This document shows positions 8,799 to 17,455 of a stretch of 64,000 nt of DNA, one piece after another. Under the pieces are notes generated by a model, which saw only the letters and a list, made by a program, of their open reading frames with translations, was not told the origin of the DNA and ran no database searches. The position numbers and the translations under genes are program-made. The DNA lies in contig JAFLSN010000012.1 in NCBI GenBank assembly GCA_022510905.1, positions 1 to 64,000 of the forward strand, given 5' to 3'. Origin of the DNA: Treponema sp. (GTDB taxonomy: Bacteria > Spirochaetota > Spirochaetia > Treponematales > Treponemataceae). Position 1 is the first letter of the stretch. Each line of letters begins with the position of its first letter.

Positions 8799-9452
8799 TC
8801 AGTTTGTTTTACCCAACAGAGTAAATTCATCAACACCAGTGCAAAACGCAATGCCGCTTCCAGGTTCTGCGAGACAGGGCAGTGTACGGATTGATTCAAG
8901 AACGGCATCTTTTTTTTCATGCTCAACAACAATCACGAGCATTTCTTTTTCAGGCACGATGTGCATGCCAAAAAATTTTGCATCATCTTCGCGGGCGGTG
9001 CCGCGGGCGTTTATGACAGTACCACCGCCAGCTCCAGCTTTTCGGGCAGCGGCCATGGCATCATCGGCATAGCCTTTGTTCAGAATGACAGTAATCAATT
9101 CACGAGGTTTTTGTTCATTTGTAGGCATAGGATGTTCTTCTCCTGTAACTATTCCGTTTTTTACCATGCCAGCAGCATCAATCGTAAGCATGGAACCAAA
9201 ATTCGCTTTTTCATCTGCGGCAGCCTGAACGATGGCATCGGCAATTTTCTTTCGTTGTGATTCTTCCGTTAAAATGTACACAATGTCTTTGGAAGATTCT
9301 CCCAAACCCAATGCGGCAATCACGGAATTTGATGCCATTCCGCGCCCCATGAGCACGGTGCCACCAAAACTGCCGGCTGCAACTGCGGCGCCTGTTACCA
9401 GTTCACCTTTATCGTGAGGAACGATGCATATCAAAAGTTTGTATTGTGTCAT
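8799..9452 (-). CDS. Tandem PII-like signalling protein
   Basis: A 217-residue protein made of two PII-like (GlnB-fold) halves. Residues about 1-105 contain KLLICIVPHDKGELV, GGTVLMGRGMAS and KDIVYILTEESQ; residues about 118-217 repeat this as LITVILNKGYADDAMAAARKAGAGGGTVINARG and EMLVIVVEHEKKDAV, the normal ferredoxin-like order. The start follows a GGAGG site and overlaps the end of the DUF1538 gene by four bases (ATGA), so translation is coupled. PII-like proteins next to a transporter usually sense a small ligand and regulate that transporter; the ligand is not predictable. Two domains in one chain is unusual, since most PII proteins are single-domain trimers. Confidence 0.8.
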   Translation of the reverse strand: MTQYKLLICIVPHDKGELVTGAAVAAGSFGGTVLMGRGMASNSVIAALGLGESSKDIVYILTEESQRKKIADAIVQAAADEKANFGSMLTIDAAGMVKNGIVTGEEHPMPTNEQKPRELITVILNKGYADDAMAAARKAGAGGGTVINARGTAREDDAKFFGMHIVPEKEMLVIVVEHEKKDAVLESIRTLPCLAEPGSGIAFCTGVDEFTLLGKTN

Positions 9453-11014
9453 TTTACCTCCGCATGTATTTTTTTAAGCTCAGCGGCTTTTTGATTTTTG
9501 AATTCAAATATGATTCCCAAAATCTGAATGGCAATGAGCGGTGTCATGGCAACCAACGCAATCACACCAAATGCATCGGTCACAGGATTGCCACCACCAG
9601 CCACCGCAGCACCAAGTGTAAATGAAAGGATGAACGTGCTTGTCATGGGGCCACTGGCTACACCGCCAGAATCAAAGGCAATGCCGGTAAACATCGCAGG
9701 GCAAAAGAAAGTGAGCAGCAGGGCAATCAAATAGCCTGGCACCAGCAGATACCACAGGCTGAATCCATACAGCACCCTCAGCATACTGAGCCCAATAGAA
9801 AGCGCTACACCCATAGAAAGAGCCGCCAGCATGACTTTGCGTTTTATCGTGCCGCCGCTTACATTTTCAACTTGCTCAGTGAGTACCCACACAGCAGGCT
9901 CTGCGCACACCACGATGGCCCCGAACACAAATCCTACCGCAACAAGCAGCACCGTCCAAACACCACCAGCCTGCGACGCATGTGCACCAAGAACATGTCC
10001 AAGCTGCTGACCTGCCGGCATAAATCCGCCGTTCACGCCAATCAAAAACATGACCAGCCCCACAAAGCTATACACAACACCTTTTATCATACGATTCACT
10101 TGCACAGGAGGCATTTTCAGAAGGAACAGCTGAAACACAATGAACATGAGCACCAGCGGCAAAAGGGCGAGGCTTACTTCTTTGAGCACATTGGGCAAAA
10201 TGTTCACAAACACATTCAGCCCAAGTCCGTGTGTGGCAATCCCTGCGGTTTCAGCAGTATGCACAACAGCCTGCTCCGCTTGTGTGTCCGACGGAGCCCC
10301 GGACAGTTGCAAGATAATGCCGTACACGCATACCGACACAACAGGTCCTACAGATGCAATGCCTGTCAAGCCAAACGAGGCATCGTTTTGACCGTTCTGG
10401 GAATCTGCCTGCGCATTGCCCTTGGAGCGGACTGCTGCCACACCCACACCCAGCGCCATAATAAACGGTACAGTCATAGGACCAGTGGTGGCACCGCCAG
10501 CATCAAAAGCCACGCCTTGGAATTCCGCAGGACATAAAAATGCCAGCGTGAACAGAAGGGCATACGCTATGATAAGTACCCATTTGAGTTTTAGCGAAAG
10601 CACAGTGCGTAAAAGACCAATCATAACGAACAGACCTACGCCCGCCGCAATCATAATGATGAGCGCCCATTTGTTCACCGAAGGAGCCACGCCACGAATC
10701 TGGTCTGCAAGCACCTGCACATCAGGTTCTGCAATAGTCACCATCACACCAATAACAAAAGACACTCCCAACAACAGCTGCAAATTCTTTTTAGCGGTAA
10801 GTGCCGCACCACTCCGTTCACCAATGGGAAGAATACCTATGTCAACACCAAGCAAAAAAACAGTTAGACCAAGTATTACCAGCACGCCTCCAATCAAAAA
10901 ACGCACGATAAGTCCAACACCAAGCGGCGCAATGGTCAAGCCCAGCACAAGCACCACTGCCATGATAGGCACCACAGATGAAAGTGTTTCTTTAAATTTT
11001 TGAAATAAGTTCAT
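9449..11014 (-). CDS. DUF1538 membrane protein (probable transporter)
   Basis: A 521-residue inner-membrane protein with an internal duplication. Each half contains long hydrophobic helices and a matching signature: AFDAGGATTGPMT in the first half and AFDSGGVASGPMT in the second, plus paired IAEPDVQVLADQ and CAEPAVWVLTEQ motifs. This is the DUF1538 pattern; inverted or tandem duplicated transport folds commonly look like this, but no substrate is established to my knowledge. It begins 9 bp after luxS and overlaps the PII-like gene by 4 bp, so the three probably form one transcript. Export or import of a LuxS-related molecule is only a hypothesis. Confidence 0.85.
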   Translation of the reverse strand: MNLFQKFKETLSSVVPIMAVVLVLGLTIAPLGVGLIVRFLIGGVLVILGLTVFLLGVDIGILPIGERSGAALTAKKNLQLLLGVSFVIGVMVTIAEPDVQVLADQIRGVAPSVNKWALIIMIAAGVGLFVMIGLLRTVLSLKLKWVLIIAYALLFTLAFLCPAEFQGVAFDAGGATTGPMTVPFIMALGVGVAAVRSKGNAQADSQNGQNDASFGLTGIASVGPVVSVCVYGIILQLSGAPSDTQAEQAVVHTAETAGIATHGLGLNVFVNILPNVLKEVSLALLPLVLMFIVFQLFLLKMPPVQVNRMIKGVVYSFVGLVMFLIGVNGGFMPAGQQLGHVLGAHASQAGGVWTVLLVAVGFVFGAIVVCAEPAVWVLTEQVENVSGGTIKRKVMLAALSMGVALSIGLSMLRVLYGFSLWYLLVPGYLIALLLTFFCPAMFTGIAFDSGGVASGPMTSTFILSFTLGAAVAGGGNPVTDAFGVIALVAMTPLIAIQILGIIFEFKNQKAAELKKIHAEVK

Positions 11015-11023
11015 AAGTCACCG

Positions 11024-11512
11024 TTAGTTTTTATAGCACTGCCAGCCTTGACCCGTAATACCCTGAACCCATTTTTGGGCCCAGCGCTTAGCTCCGTCCA
11101 AATCATGGTCGCGGTAGTTGCCACATTCTTTTTCTGTTGCAGCCGGAATAGGGGAGTTCCATTCAGACACATTTTTGAGCACATTCACCAGATGCCCGGC
11201 TATCCAGCCTTCTTCATGCTGACCCCACACGGTAAAATAAAAACCTGTGCGGCATCCCATGGGAGAAAAATCAATCACGATATCCGGAAGTTCATCGCGG
11301 ATATATTCCGCAACTAAATGCTCCAGCGTATGTATTTCACCTGTACCCATGAACTCTTTGTTAGGCTGACAAAAACGAATATCGTACTTTGAAACAACAT
11401 CACCGTTAGCGCCAGTTTTTTGCGATGCCAACCGCACAAATGGAGCTGTTACTTTTGTGTGGTCAAGATTGAAACTGTCAACATTGTATTTTTTTTCAGC
11501 CTGTTCTGCCAT
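11024..11512 (-). CDS. luxS: S-ribosylhomocysteine lyase
   Basis: A 162-residue LuxS. It converts S-ribosylhomocysteine to homocysteine and DPD, the autoinducer-2 precursor. The metal site motif HTLEH and the later cysteine in KECGNYRDHDL are present, as are the SPMGCRTGFYF and GWIAGHLVN blocks. The ATG at 11512 follows GAGGT; the ten upstream in-frame codons are excluded on that ground. It heads an apparent operon with DUF1538 and tandem-PII genes, and mtnN lies nearby on the same strand. Confidence 0.96.
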   Translation of the reverse strand: MAEQAEKKYNVDSFNLDHTKVTAPFVRLASQKTGANGDVVSKYDIRFCQPNKEFMGTGEIHTLEHLVAEYIRDELPDIVIDFSPMGCRTGFYFTVWGQHEEGWIAGHLVNVLKNVSEWNSPIPAATEKECGNYRDHDLDGAKRWAQKWVQGITGQGWQCYKN

Positions 11513-11618
11513 AATTACCTCACTGAGCTCAGTACACTGCATTTTGTTTTTTTAATCAAGTAGCAAAAACCTGCGAGGACACCCATGCCAAAAGTGCACA
11601 CGACAAACAGCATACTGA

Positions 11619-11691
11619 AATCAACACACCGCAATGCATAAGCAGGGCTCCGCCCCGTAAAGCGGGTTGTGTACCCTTTTTGCGCGAATAA
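11619..11691 (+). repeat. Interspersed repeat copy C (short-middle type)
   Basis: Begins AATCAACACACCGCAATGC, has an inverted-repeat middle around CCCCGTAAAGCGGG, and ends GTACCCTTTTTGCGCGAATAAA. It lies in the 11513-11881 gap between divergent luxS and gdhA, which otherwise carries no gene. Confidence 0.8.
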
Positions 11692-11881
11692 AACACCATG
11701 CAAAAAATTGAACACCGCATAGCCAAAAATCATTTTGTATTTGTAACAAACATGAACTCTCGTTATTTCCAGAAACAAAAAAAATCACAGGATTGGACAC
11801 TAGATACTTTTCAAATAAACAAAAATAATTTACTATAAATTCAGTTTTTGCAGAAAATTGCAGAAGCGAGAGGTTATAAAT

Positions 11882-13237
11882 ATGCAATACAACATTAAAA
11901 ATGCGTACTGCAAACGTGTGTGGGACGATGTAAGCGCACGGTACGCAGATCAGGGGCACTTCCTGCAAGCTGTAGGACTGGTGCTGGAAACGATTTCTCC
12001 AGTAGTTGACAAAATGCCAGAACTGGAAAAGAGCGCTGTGCTTGAACGCTTGACAGAGCCGGAACGCATCATCATGTTCCGTGTGCCATGGACAGACGAC
12101 AAAGGAAATCCTCATGTAAATCGTGGATTCCGTGTCCAATTCAACAGCGCCATTGGCCCATACAAAGGCGGGCTCCGCTTTAGCCCAGAAGTAGGCCTCG
12201 ACGTGCTGAAGTTCTTGGGTTTTGAACAGGTGCTTAAAAACAGCCTTACAACGCTCCCCATGGGTGGCGGCAAAGGCGGTTCCGATTTTGATGCGCACGG
12301 AAAATCAGATGCCGAAGTGATGCGTTTTTGCCAAAGTTTCATAACTGAACTGTATCGCCACATCGGTGCAGACACTGACGTTCCTGCCGGTGACAAAGGC
12401 GTAGGTGGCCGCGAAGTTGCATATATGTTTGGCCAATACAAGCGCATTACCAACCAGTACACGGGTGTGCTCACTGGCAAAGGACTTACATTCGGTGGGT
12501 CTTTGGCACGCACCGAGGCAACAGGATACGGCCTGATTTATTTTGCCGAATGTATGCTAAAAAAAATGAACAAAGATTTCACAGGCAAAAAAGCAATCAT
12601 TTCTGGAGACGGAAACGTGGCCCAGTATGCCGCCGAAAAATTGATTCAGCTGGGAGGTATTCCCATCACATTGTCTGATTCAACTGGCTACATTTTGGAC
12701 GAAGAAGGAATCACGCAGGAAAAGCTTGAATATGTTAAAGAATTCCGTGCAAACCACGAAAAAATCGATGCATATGTAAAAAAATTCCCTTCTGCAAAAT
12801 TCTTTAAAGGCGAAAAACCGTGGGGCGTAAAAGCCGACTTGGCATTCCCCTGTGCCACTCAAGATGAAATCTATCTTGAAGATGCACAAAAAATGGTGGA
12901 AAACGGCATATGGCTTGTCGCTGAAGGTGCCAACATGCCCACCCGTGCGGAAGCCATTGAATACTTACAGAAAAACAAAGTTGCATTTGCCCCTGGCAAG
13001 GCTGCAAATGCTGGTGGTGTAGCTGTGTCTGGCCTTGAAATGAGCCAAAACAGCGAGCGGCTTTCTTGGACATTTGAAGAAGTTGATGCCAAGCTAAAAC
13101 AGATTATGATTGACATTCACGACAACGCCTGGAACACCGCCAAAAAGTACGCTACCGAAGGTGACTATGTGGCAGGAGCCAACATTGCCGGCTTTGTTAA
13201 AGTTGCCACCGCAATGGTAGCCCAAGGTTTGGTATAA
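11882..13237 (+). CDS. gdhA: NADP-type glutamate dehydrogenase
   Basis: A 451-residue hexameric-type glutamate dehydrogenase that aminates 2-oxoglutarate to glutamate. Conserved blocks include KGGLRFSPEV, the active-site PMGGGKGGSDFD, the PAGDKGVGGREV segment, the nucleotide-binding GDGNVAQYAAEKLIQLG, and ANAGGVAVSGLEMSQN. ATG 11882 was chosen because GAGAGG lies just upstream, eight codons inside the longest frame. It is monocistronic, bounded by a hairpin at 13247-13276. NADP preference is inferred from the family length and type. Confidence 0.95.
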   Translation: MQYNIKNAYCKRVWDDVSARYADQGHFLQAVGLVLETISPVVDKMPELEKSAVLERLTEPERIIMFRVPWTDDKGNPHVNRGFRVQFNSAIGPYKGGLRFSPEVGLDVLKFLGFEQVLKNSLTTLPMGGGKGGSDFDAHGKSDAEVMRFCQSFITELYRHIGADTDVPAGDKGVGGREVAYMFGQYKRITNQYTGVLTGKGLTFGGSLARTEATGYGLIYFAECMLKKMNKDFTGKKAIISGDGNVAQYAAEKLIQLGGIPITLSDSTGYILDEEGITQEKLEYVKEFRANHEKIDAYVKKFPSAKFFKGEKPWGVKADLAFPCATQDEIYLEDAQKMVENGIWLVAEGANMPTRAEAIEYLQKNKVAFAPGKAANAGGVAVSGLEMSQNSERLSWTFEEVDAKLKQIMIDIHDNAWNTAKKYATEGDYVAGANIAGFVKVATAMVAQGLV

Positions 13238-13246
13238 TCCTACTTG

Positions 13247-13276
13247 GTGCGGGCTCTGCAAATGCAGAACCCGCAC
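13247..13276 (+). terminator. Hairpin after gdhA
   Basis: A 13-bp stem (GTGCGGGCTCTGC pairing with GCAGAACCCGCAC, one G-U) with a 4-nt loop starts 9 bp after the gdhA stop. The following T-run is weak (TCTTGC). Confidence 0.6.
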
Positions 13277-13380
13277 TCTTGCACAACTAAAAAAATTGGC
13301 CGCGGTGCAGAGTGCCTTGTGTTCAAATGCAAATTTGCAGCTCTACTGCAAATCGTGCAGGAGCCAGCTATCAATGGCCA

Positions 13381-13449
13381 AAAACAAAAAATCGTCAGAT
13401 TTGCAATCGCACGTTATTGGCGCACTCGCTATCTGGCGTTTTTTGTTTT
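13381..13449. terminator. A/T-flanked inverted repeat between gdhA and a glucosaminidase gene
   Basis: AAAACAAAAAATCGTCAGAT on the left pairs with ATCTGGCGTTTTTTGTTTT on the right across a 25-30 nt loop. The T-rich arm on both strands suggests a bidirectional terminator between these convergent genes. Confidence 0.5.
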
Positions 13450-13486
13450 AAATGGGATACGGCACAACAAAACCTAGCCAAGGCAA

Positions 13487-14104
13487 TTAGTATGCTTCCA
13501 GCCTTGAAAGCAACGTGTTCAATTTGGTACCATAATTTTCATCGGTAGCCCAGGTGCCAGTCAGCTCGTAAATCGTAGGCGCTTTTCCACGTGGCGTTAC
13601 CCACTTGTACCGTGTGTCAACAAGCGGGTTGCGCAGTGTTTTTGTAGCAGGCGTCGCATAGGCATGCAAATGCTGAACATGGGCCCGAACGCCTAACTGC
13701 TCCGTGTCAAAGCGTTCTCCAGGATGGTCGGCATCTATTGCACCAAGTCCGCCATAATTGTGCATGTCAGGTGTCACTAAATTTCCGAATTTCAAAAAAC
13801 CAGTCTCGTGGCACATCTGCACAAACGCACAGTCACTGTTAATCCCTTCTGTGGAGGATTCGCGAATGTATAGCTTGGCAAGCCGTTGAACCTCGGATTT
13901 ATCCGCAGACGGATTTGAAGCCATAAAAAAACGAACCAGCTGTGATTCAGATTTTATTCCCTTTCCTGTGAGCGAACGCGAAATGGCTTTGCCGCTTTTT
14001 GGATTTGACGCACACCCGCCGAACAGCAACATCAATATGGTCGCAAAAAGAAAACTGCCAATCCGTACTGCGCGTGAATGGACAAAAAATATTTCAAACC
14101 TCAT
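13487..14104 (-). CDS. Glucosaminidase-domain lipoprotein
   Basis: A 205-residue lipoprotein: lipobox LFGGC near residue 31, then an N-acetylglucosaminidase-type domain (about residues 65-200). The catalytic glutamate is probably in FVQMCHETGFLKFGN; NYGGLGAIDADHPGERF and a C-terminal WATDENYGTKLNTLL are typical of the family (Atl/LytD-like). It should cut peptidoglycan glycan strands from the periplasmic side of the outer or inner membrane. The gene is 54 bp downstream of pyrH on the same strand. Confidence 0.85.
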   Translation of the reverse strand: MRFEIFFVHSRAVRIGSFLFATILMLLFGGCASNPKSGKAISRSLTGKGIKSESQLVRFFMASNPSADKSEVQRLAKLYIRESSTEGINSDCAFVQMCHETGFLKFGNLVTPDMHNYGGLGAIDADHPGERFDTEQLGVRAHVQHLHAYATPATKTLRNPLVDTRYKWVTPRGKAPTIYELTGTWATDENYGTKLNTLLSRLEAY

Positions 14105-14158
14105 GCTTTAAATATCGGACATTGGGCAGTGGCGCTTTACTGCGGAAGAATTGAGCCC

Positions 14159-14890
14159 TCACTGTATGCTGGTGCCAACAAATGCACCGCCATCCAATAT
14201 TGCGCGGATATTGGCTATATTTTTCCCTCCAGCGCAAATCACGGTGAGTCCCAACTCAGAAGCACGTTTGCTTGCGATTGGGTCAAACGGACAGTTTTTG
14301 CCAGGTTCCCATTCATTACCCACCATTTTACGGAATTCAGCCCAGCTGATGGTATCAAGTGGCACAGCGTTAGAATTTTTGCGCGGGTCGTCCGTGTACA
14401 CTTTTTCGATGTTCGAAAGATTAACCACAGTGTCGGCCTTGAAACGCTCTGCCAAGAGCACGGCATCGTTATCAGTAGAAAAACCGGGTTTCCATCCAGA
14501 GGCAATCAGAATGCGCCCGGTAAAATCAACAACCTGCGTGGGATCTGTCACAACATCTTGCTGGCACAGCGGGCCGAACACTGTCTTTAAAAGCTGGGCG
14601 TTCAGGCGGGTTGCCATAATACCAAGCCAATCACAGGCATAATCTGTCAGGTCTTTATCGGCAAACATGGAGGCCTGTTTTTGTGCATCTGTAAAATGGT
14701 CTACCACATCACGATAGGCGTTTTGATAAACACGGGCAGGCGCCCCACCTCCTGCAACCAAAATCAACCGAGTTTCAGAATTGGCCATAAGCCAATCAGT
14801 AACCATGGCAGTGAATTCAGCCAAAAAAGCAGTGTCGGGCTGGGCGGGGGCAATAATAGAGCCTCCAACCGAAAGAACTTTTGTAATCAT
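14159..14890 (-). CDS. pyrH: UMP kinase, archaeal-type
   Basis: A 243-residue amino-acid-kinase-fold enzyme phosphorylating UMP to UDP. The glycine-rich start VLSVGGSIIAP, the LILVAGGGAPARVYQ block, STDNDAVLLAERF and NLSNIEKVYTDDPRKN fit UMP kinase; the Thr/Asp-rich late motifs match the archaeal-type subgroup that spirochetes also use. A GGAGG site precedes the ATG. Confidence 0.9.
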   Translation of the reverse strand: MITKVLSVGGSIIAPAQPDTAFLAEFTAMVTDWLMANSETRLILVAGGGAPARVYQNAYRDVVDHFTDAQKQASMFADKDLTDYACDWLGIMATRLNAQLLKTVFGPLCQQDVVTDPTQVVDFTGRILIASGWKPGFSTDNDAVLLAERFKADTVVNLSNIEKVYTDDPRKNSNAVPLDTISWAEFRKMVGNEWEPGKNCPFDPIASKRASELGLTVICAGGKNIANIRAILDGGAFVGTSIQ

Positions 14891-15002
14891 CTATTCCTCC
14901 AAAGTGAACGCAAAAGCATACACAAAACTGACTTAATCTATCACCCAGACTTTGTTTGCATCAGTTGCTCTGTTAAAGCACTGCACGCTCAAACATAATC
15001 CG

Positions 15003-16694
15003 CTAGTAAATACCTGAAACAACAGGCTCGTTCCACAATGAGCTGTAGCTTGATGCGCCGGAGCTTGCTTCTTCCCATATTGATTGCAAGGCGTATGTAC
15101 GGGGGCGGTACACGACTTTGCTGTTTACCATGACAGGTCGCAGCTGATTCCAGCCTCGGCTGAATGCCACATGCTGGCCATCAAGGTTGCCAAAATAAAA
15201 CGAAGCAGGATTTTCCACAGGAGCAAATCGCTTGAATTGAAGTCCTGCGCCAAGCGCCACATCAACTGGAAACCAACCAAATCCTTCAAAATAAATTTCA
15301 GTCCACCAATGGGAACGACTTGTAGAATTGTTTTCAACAAGAATGCCACTTACTGGAAGCGCAGGAATTCCTGCGGAACGGCAAAGCGCAGTAAACAGAA
15401 TGGCAAAATCATATGCATCACCTGTTTTTTTAGAAATCAAATCCAATACCGAAACATTGCCAGTGCGAACACTGTTTCTGAGTTTGTAGGCTGCAATCAT
15501 GTAATTATAAAACAGCTTTGCCTGCGTATAAGGATTGCGTTCACGTTGCAGAATAGTATCGCGGAGATTTGTGATGGTCATATTGTTCGCAGGAACGCAA
15601 AAATCCGTCATGGTGGCAGTAGTGTACAGAAGCCGGCTTGTGTCATGAAAGCGTTCAACATCGGTTGCGCTGAGCAAACTGGTTACAGAGTACACATCAA
15701 CAACGAAATTCTGCATAAAACGCTGCTTGGTGCGGGCAAAATCCCTAAGCGGGCGCTGGTGAATCACAACAGACGGATCGTCTTTTGAAAACGGCTCAGG
15801 CTGACATTCCGTGAGATCTACCATAGGCTGCATTGCGGAACGGACAGGCCTAGGCACATACAATATGATAGAGGCATCCTGCGAAGAAACGGCGTTTGCA
15901 ATGTCGGCATTCACCTGAATAACATACGTGCGTTTTCTGCCGTATTTTTTTGAACCGACCTGATGCACGGTGAGCGCCGTCTGTGTCGCCTGAGATGTAC
16001 CTTTTTCGGTTTCAATCAGAAGTGGTCCGCTTGCAGCTCCATCAGGAACACGCACCCGAATTTCAGTGTCACTCCAGAATTCGTAATCAAAATCGCGTTC
16101 ATGCGCGGCAACAAATGCACTTTTCACACCATGGTCTTCAACGATAATATCATCTCGGTTGGCGGCAAAAAATACCTTGGACGTGCCCCTGACAGAACCA
16201 AAGTTGACACCCATTATAGTAACAGTTTGACCAATAGTGGCAGTTTCGGGACTGACGCTTGCGATACGCGGCATGGAGGTCTGCGCGTCCGAACGCACGG
16301 CAACTGGAATGCCTGCCTCATTTGCAAAAAAACCAGGTTTTGAACGCCCCGCAGAAGTACCAACAACCACAAGTCCATCCTGCACATTGGAAGGCAGCAA
16401 CACCTTTATCTGAGAATCAGACCAATACAGATAACCACTTGCAGTAAGCCTTGAGCCTGCGATCTCAACATATGATGAATTGCGTGTATTGCCAAAATTC
16501 TCACCAGAAATGACCATGACATCACCGGGAGCCCCGACAGGCGGGTTTATGTTGAAGATTTCCGGAGTTTTTTTGACATTTATGCCAATAACGGTGGTAA
16601 GTCCAAACACCACAAGCAAAAGCAACACCCAGGTAACAGTGCGCACCCAAGGATGTCGCCTAAAATTCTCCCGGTAGGTATAAAGGACATTCAC
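15003..16694 (-). CDS. Membrane-anchored IPT/TIG and transglutaminase-like protein lacking the catalytic Cys
   Basis: A 563-residue protein with one N-terminal membrane anchor (about residues 18-36), two IPT/TIG immunoglobulin-like domains (about 38-120 and 140-235, each with a GDVMVISGENFG or GQTVTIMGVNFG motif), and a transglutaminase-like domain (about 390-510). That domain keeps FAILFTALCRSAGIPA and the His/Asp part SHWWTEIYFEGFGWFPVD, but at the usual G-x-C-x-D-F-A nucleophile site it reads GDAYDFA, so Ala replaces Cys. It is translationally coupled (4-bp overlap) to the anti-sigma factor gene upstream and may be part of the same envelope-stress output or sensing system. Confidence 0.8.
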   Translation of the reverse strand: MNVLYTYRENFRRHPWVRTVTWVLLLLVVFGLTTVIGINVKKTPEIFNINPPVGAPGDVMVISGENFGNTRNSSYVEIAGSRLTASGYLYWSDSQIKVLLPSNVQDGLVVVGTSAGRSKPGFFANEAGIPVAVRSDAQTSMPRIASVSPETATIGQTVTIMGVNFGSVRGTSKVFFAANRDDIIVEDHGVKSAFVAAHERDFDYEFWSDTEIRVRVPDGAASGPLLIETEKGTSQATQTALTVHQVGSKKYGRKRTYVIQVNADIANAVSSQDASIILYVPRPVRSAMQPMVDLTECQPEPFSKDDPSVVIHQRPLRDFARTKQRFMQNFVVDVYSVTSLLSATDVERFHDTSRLLYTTATMTDFCVPANNMTITNLRDTILQRERNPYTQAKLFYNYMIAAYKLRNSVRTGNVSVLDLISKKTGDAYDFAILFTALCRSAGIPALPVSGILVENNSTSRSHWWTEIYFEGFGWFPVDVALGAGLQFKRFAPVENPASFYFGNLDGQHVAFSRGWNQLRPVMVNSKVVYRPRTYALQSIWEEASSGASSYSSLWNEPVVSGIY

Positions 16695-17455
16695 TTGTCG
16701 CTGCCTATTTCAAATGAAATATATGCGAACGGTGAATTAAAACGGAAGGAAACTGTTTTGGTGTATTCCAGAGATTCCGATTCTGCCATGTTCAACAAAG
16801 GATTGAACACATCATAGCTTGCAAGATTGGTGCGGAATGTGTTGTCTGAGACTTCCCTGCTTGCATTCACAAAAATGATTTCTGTACCGCCTTCCTGCGA
16901 GTACAAAAACGGAAACAGCGCGGCCTGTCTGGTAGAAACAGTGGAAGCTTGCGCTGGAATGGCTTCTGGTGTGCCCAGCGACAGCGTGAGCGATGCGCTT
17001 TCAAGTGCGCCGTCCATTTTGACGCTCGTATTTACCGGAGACTGCAAGGGTTTACGCGCCACAGGCTCAAACGCACGCAGCTCCACAGGATTGCGTGAAA
17101 ACCGCAGAGGAAGCACCAATGCTACAACCAAAGCCGCAACCGCACCTGTAAGTACATATTTCCAAGTTGATTTTGCGGTTTGGGAAATATCATGCACAAA
17201 CCCAGCATGACGGGTTGTTTTTGCATAGGAAAGCCGTACTTTTAGCCGCTCAAAACCTCGCTGTTTTTCTTCTAAGGAAATTGAACAAGCTGCACTGTCC
17301 GCAGAAAATGCCGCATGTAACGCTTTTAATGACCGCAAACGTTTTTGACATGCCGCACACGACTGCACATGACTTTCGTATGCATCCACATACTGCACAG
17401 GAAGCTCGCCATCAAGGTAGATTGAATGAATATCGTTTTTAGGACAGGTAGACAT
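16691..17455 (-). CDS. Zinc-finger anti-sigma factor (membrane)
   Basis: A 254-residue protein. The N-terminus has the zf-HC2 signature H-x3-C-x2-C within ESHVQSCAACQKRLRSL, as in ZAS-type anti-sigma factors; one membrane helix follows at about residues 95-113 (YVLTGAVAALVVALVLPL) and an extracytoplasmic domain of about 130 residues. It overlaps the sigma gene by 17 bp upstream and the IPT gene by 4 bp downstream. It should hold the sigma factor at the membrane until an envelope signal releases it. Confidence 0.85.
   Translation of the reverse strand: MSTCPKNDIHSIYLDGELPVQYVDAYESHVQSCAACQKRLRSLKALHAAFSADSAACSISLEEKQRGFERLKVRLSYAKTTRHAGFVHDISQTAKSTWKYVLTGAVAALVVALVLPLRFSRNPVELRAFEPVARKPLQSPVNTSVKMDGALESASLTLSLGTPEAIPAQASTVSTRQAALFPFLYSQEGGTEIIFVNASREVSDNTFRTNLASYDVFNPLLNMAESESLEYTKTVSFRFNSPFAYISFEIGSDK

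Noticed and set aside
9872-10537. 221-codon frame opposite the DUF1538 gene
   Set aside because: His-rich shadow frame within a transmembrane gene.
13280-13486. Small RNA gene between gdhA and the glucosaminidase gene
   Set aside because: Only terminator-like inverted repeats were seen; no promoter or known RNA family.
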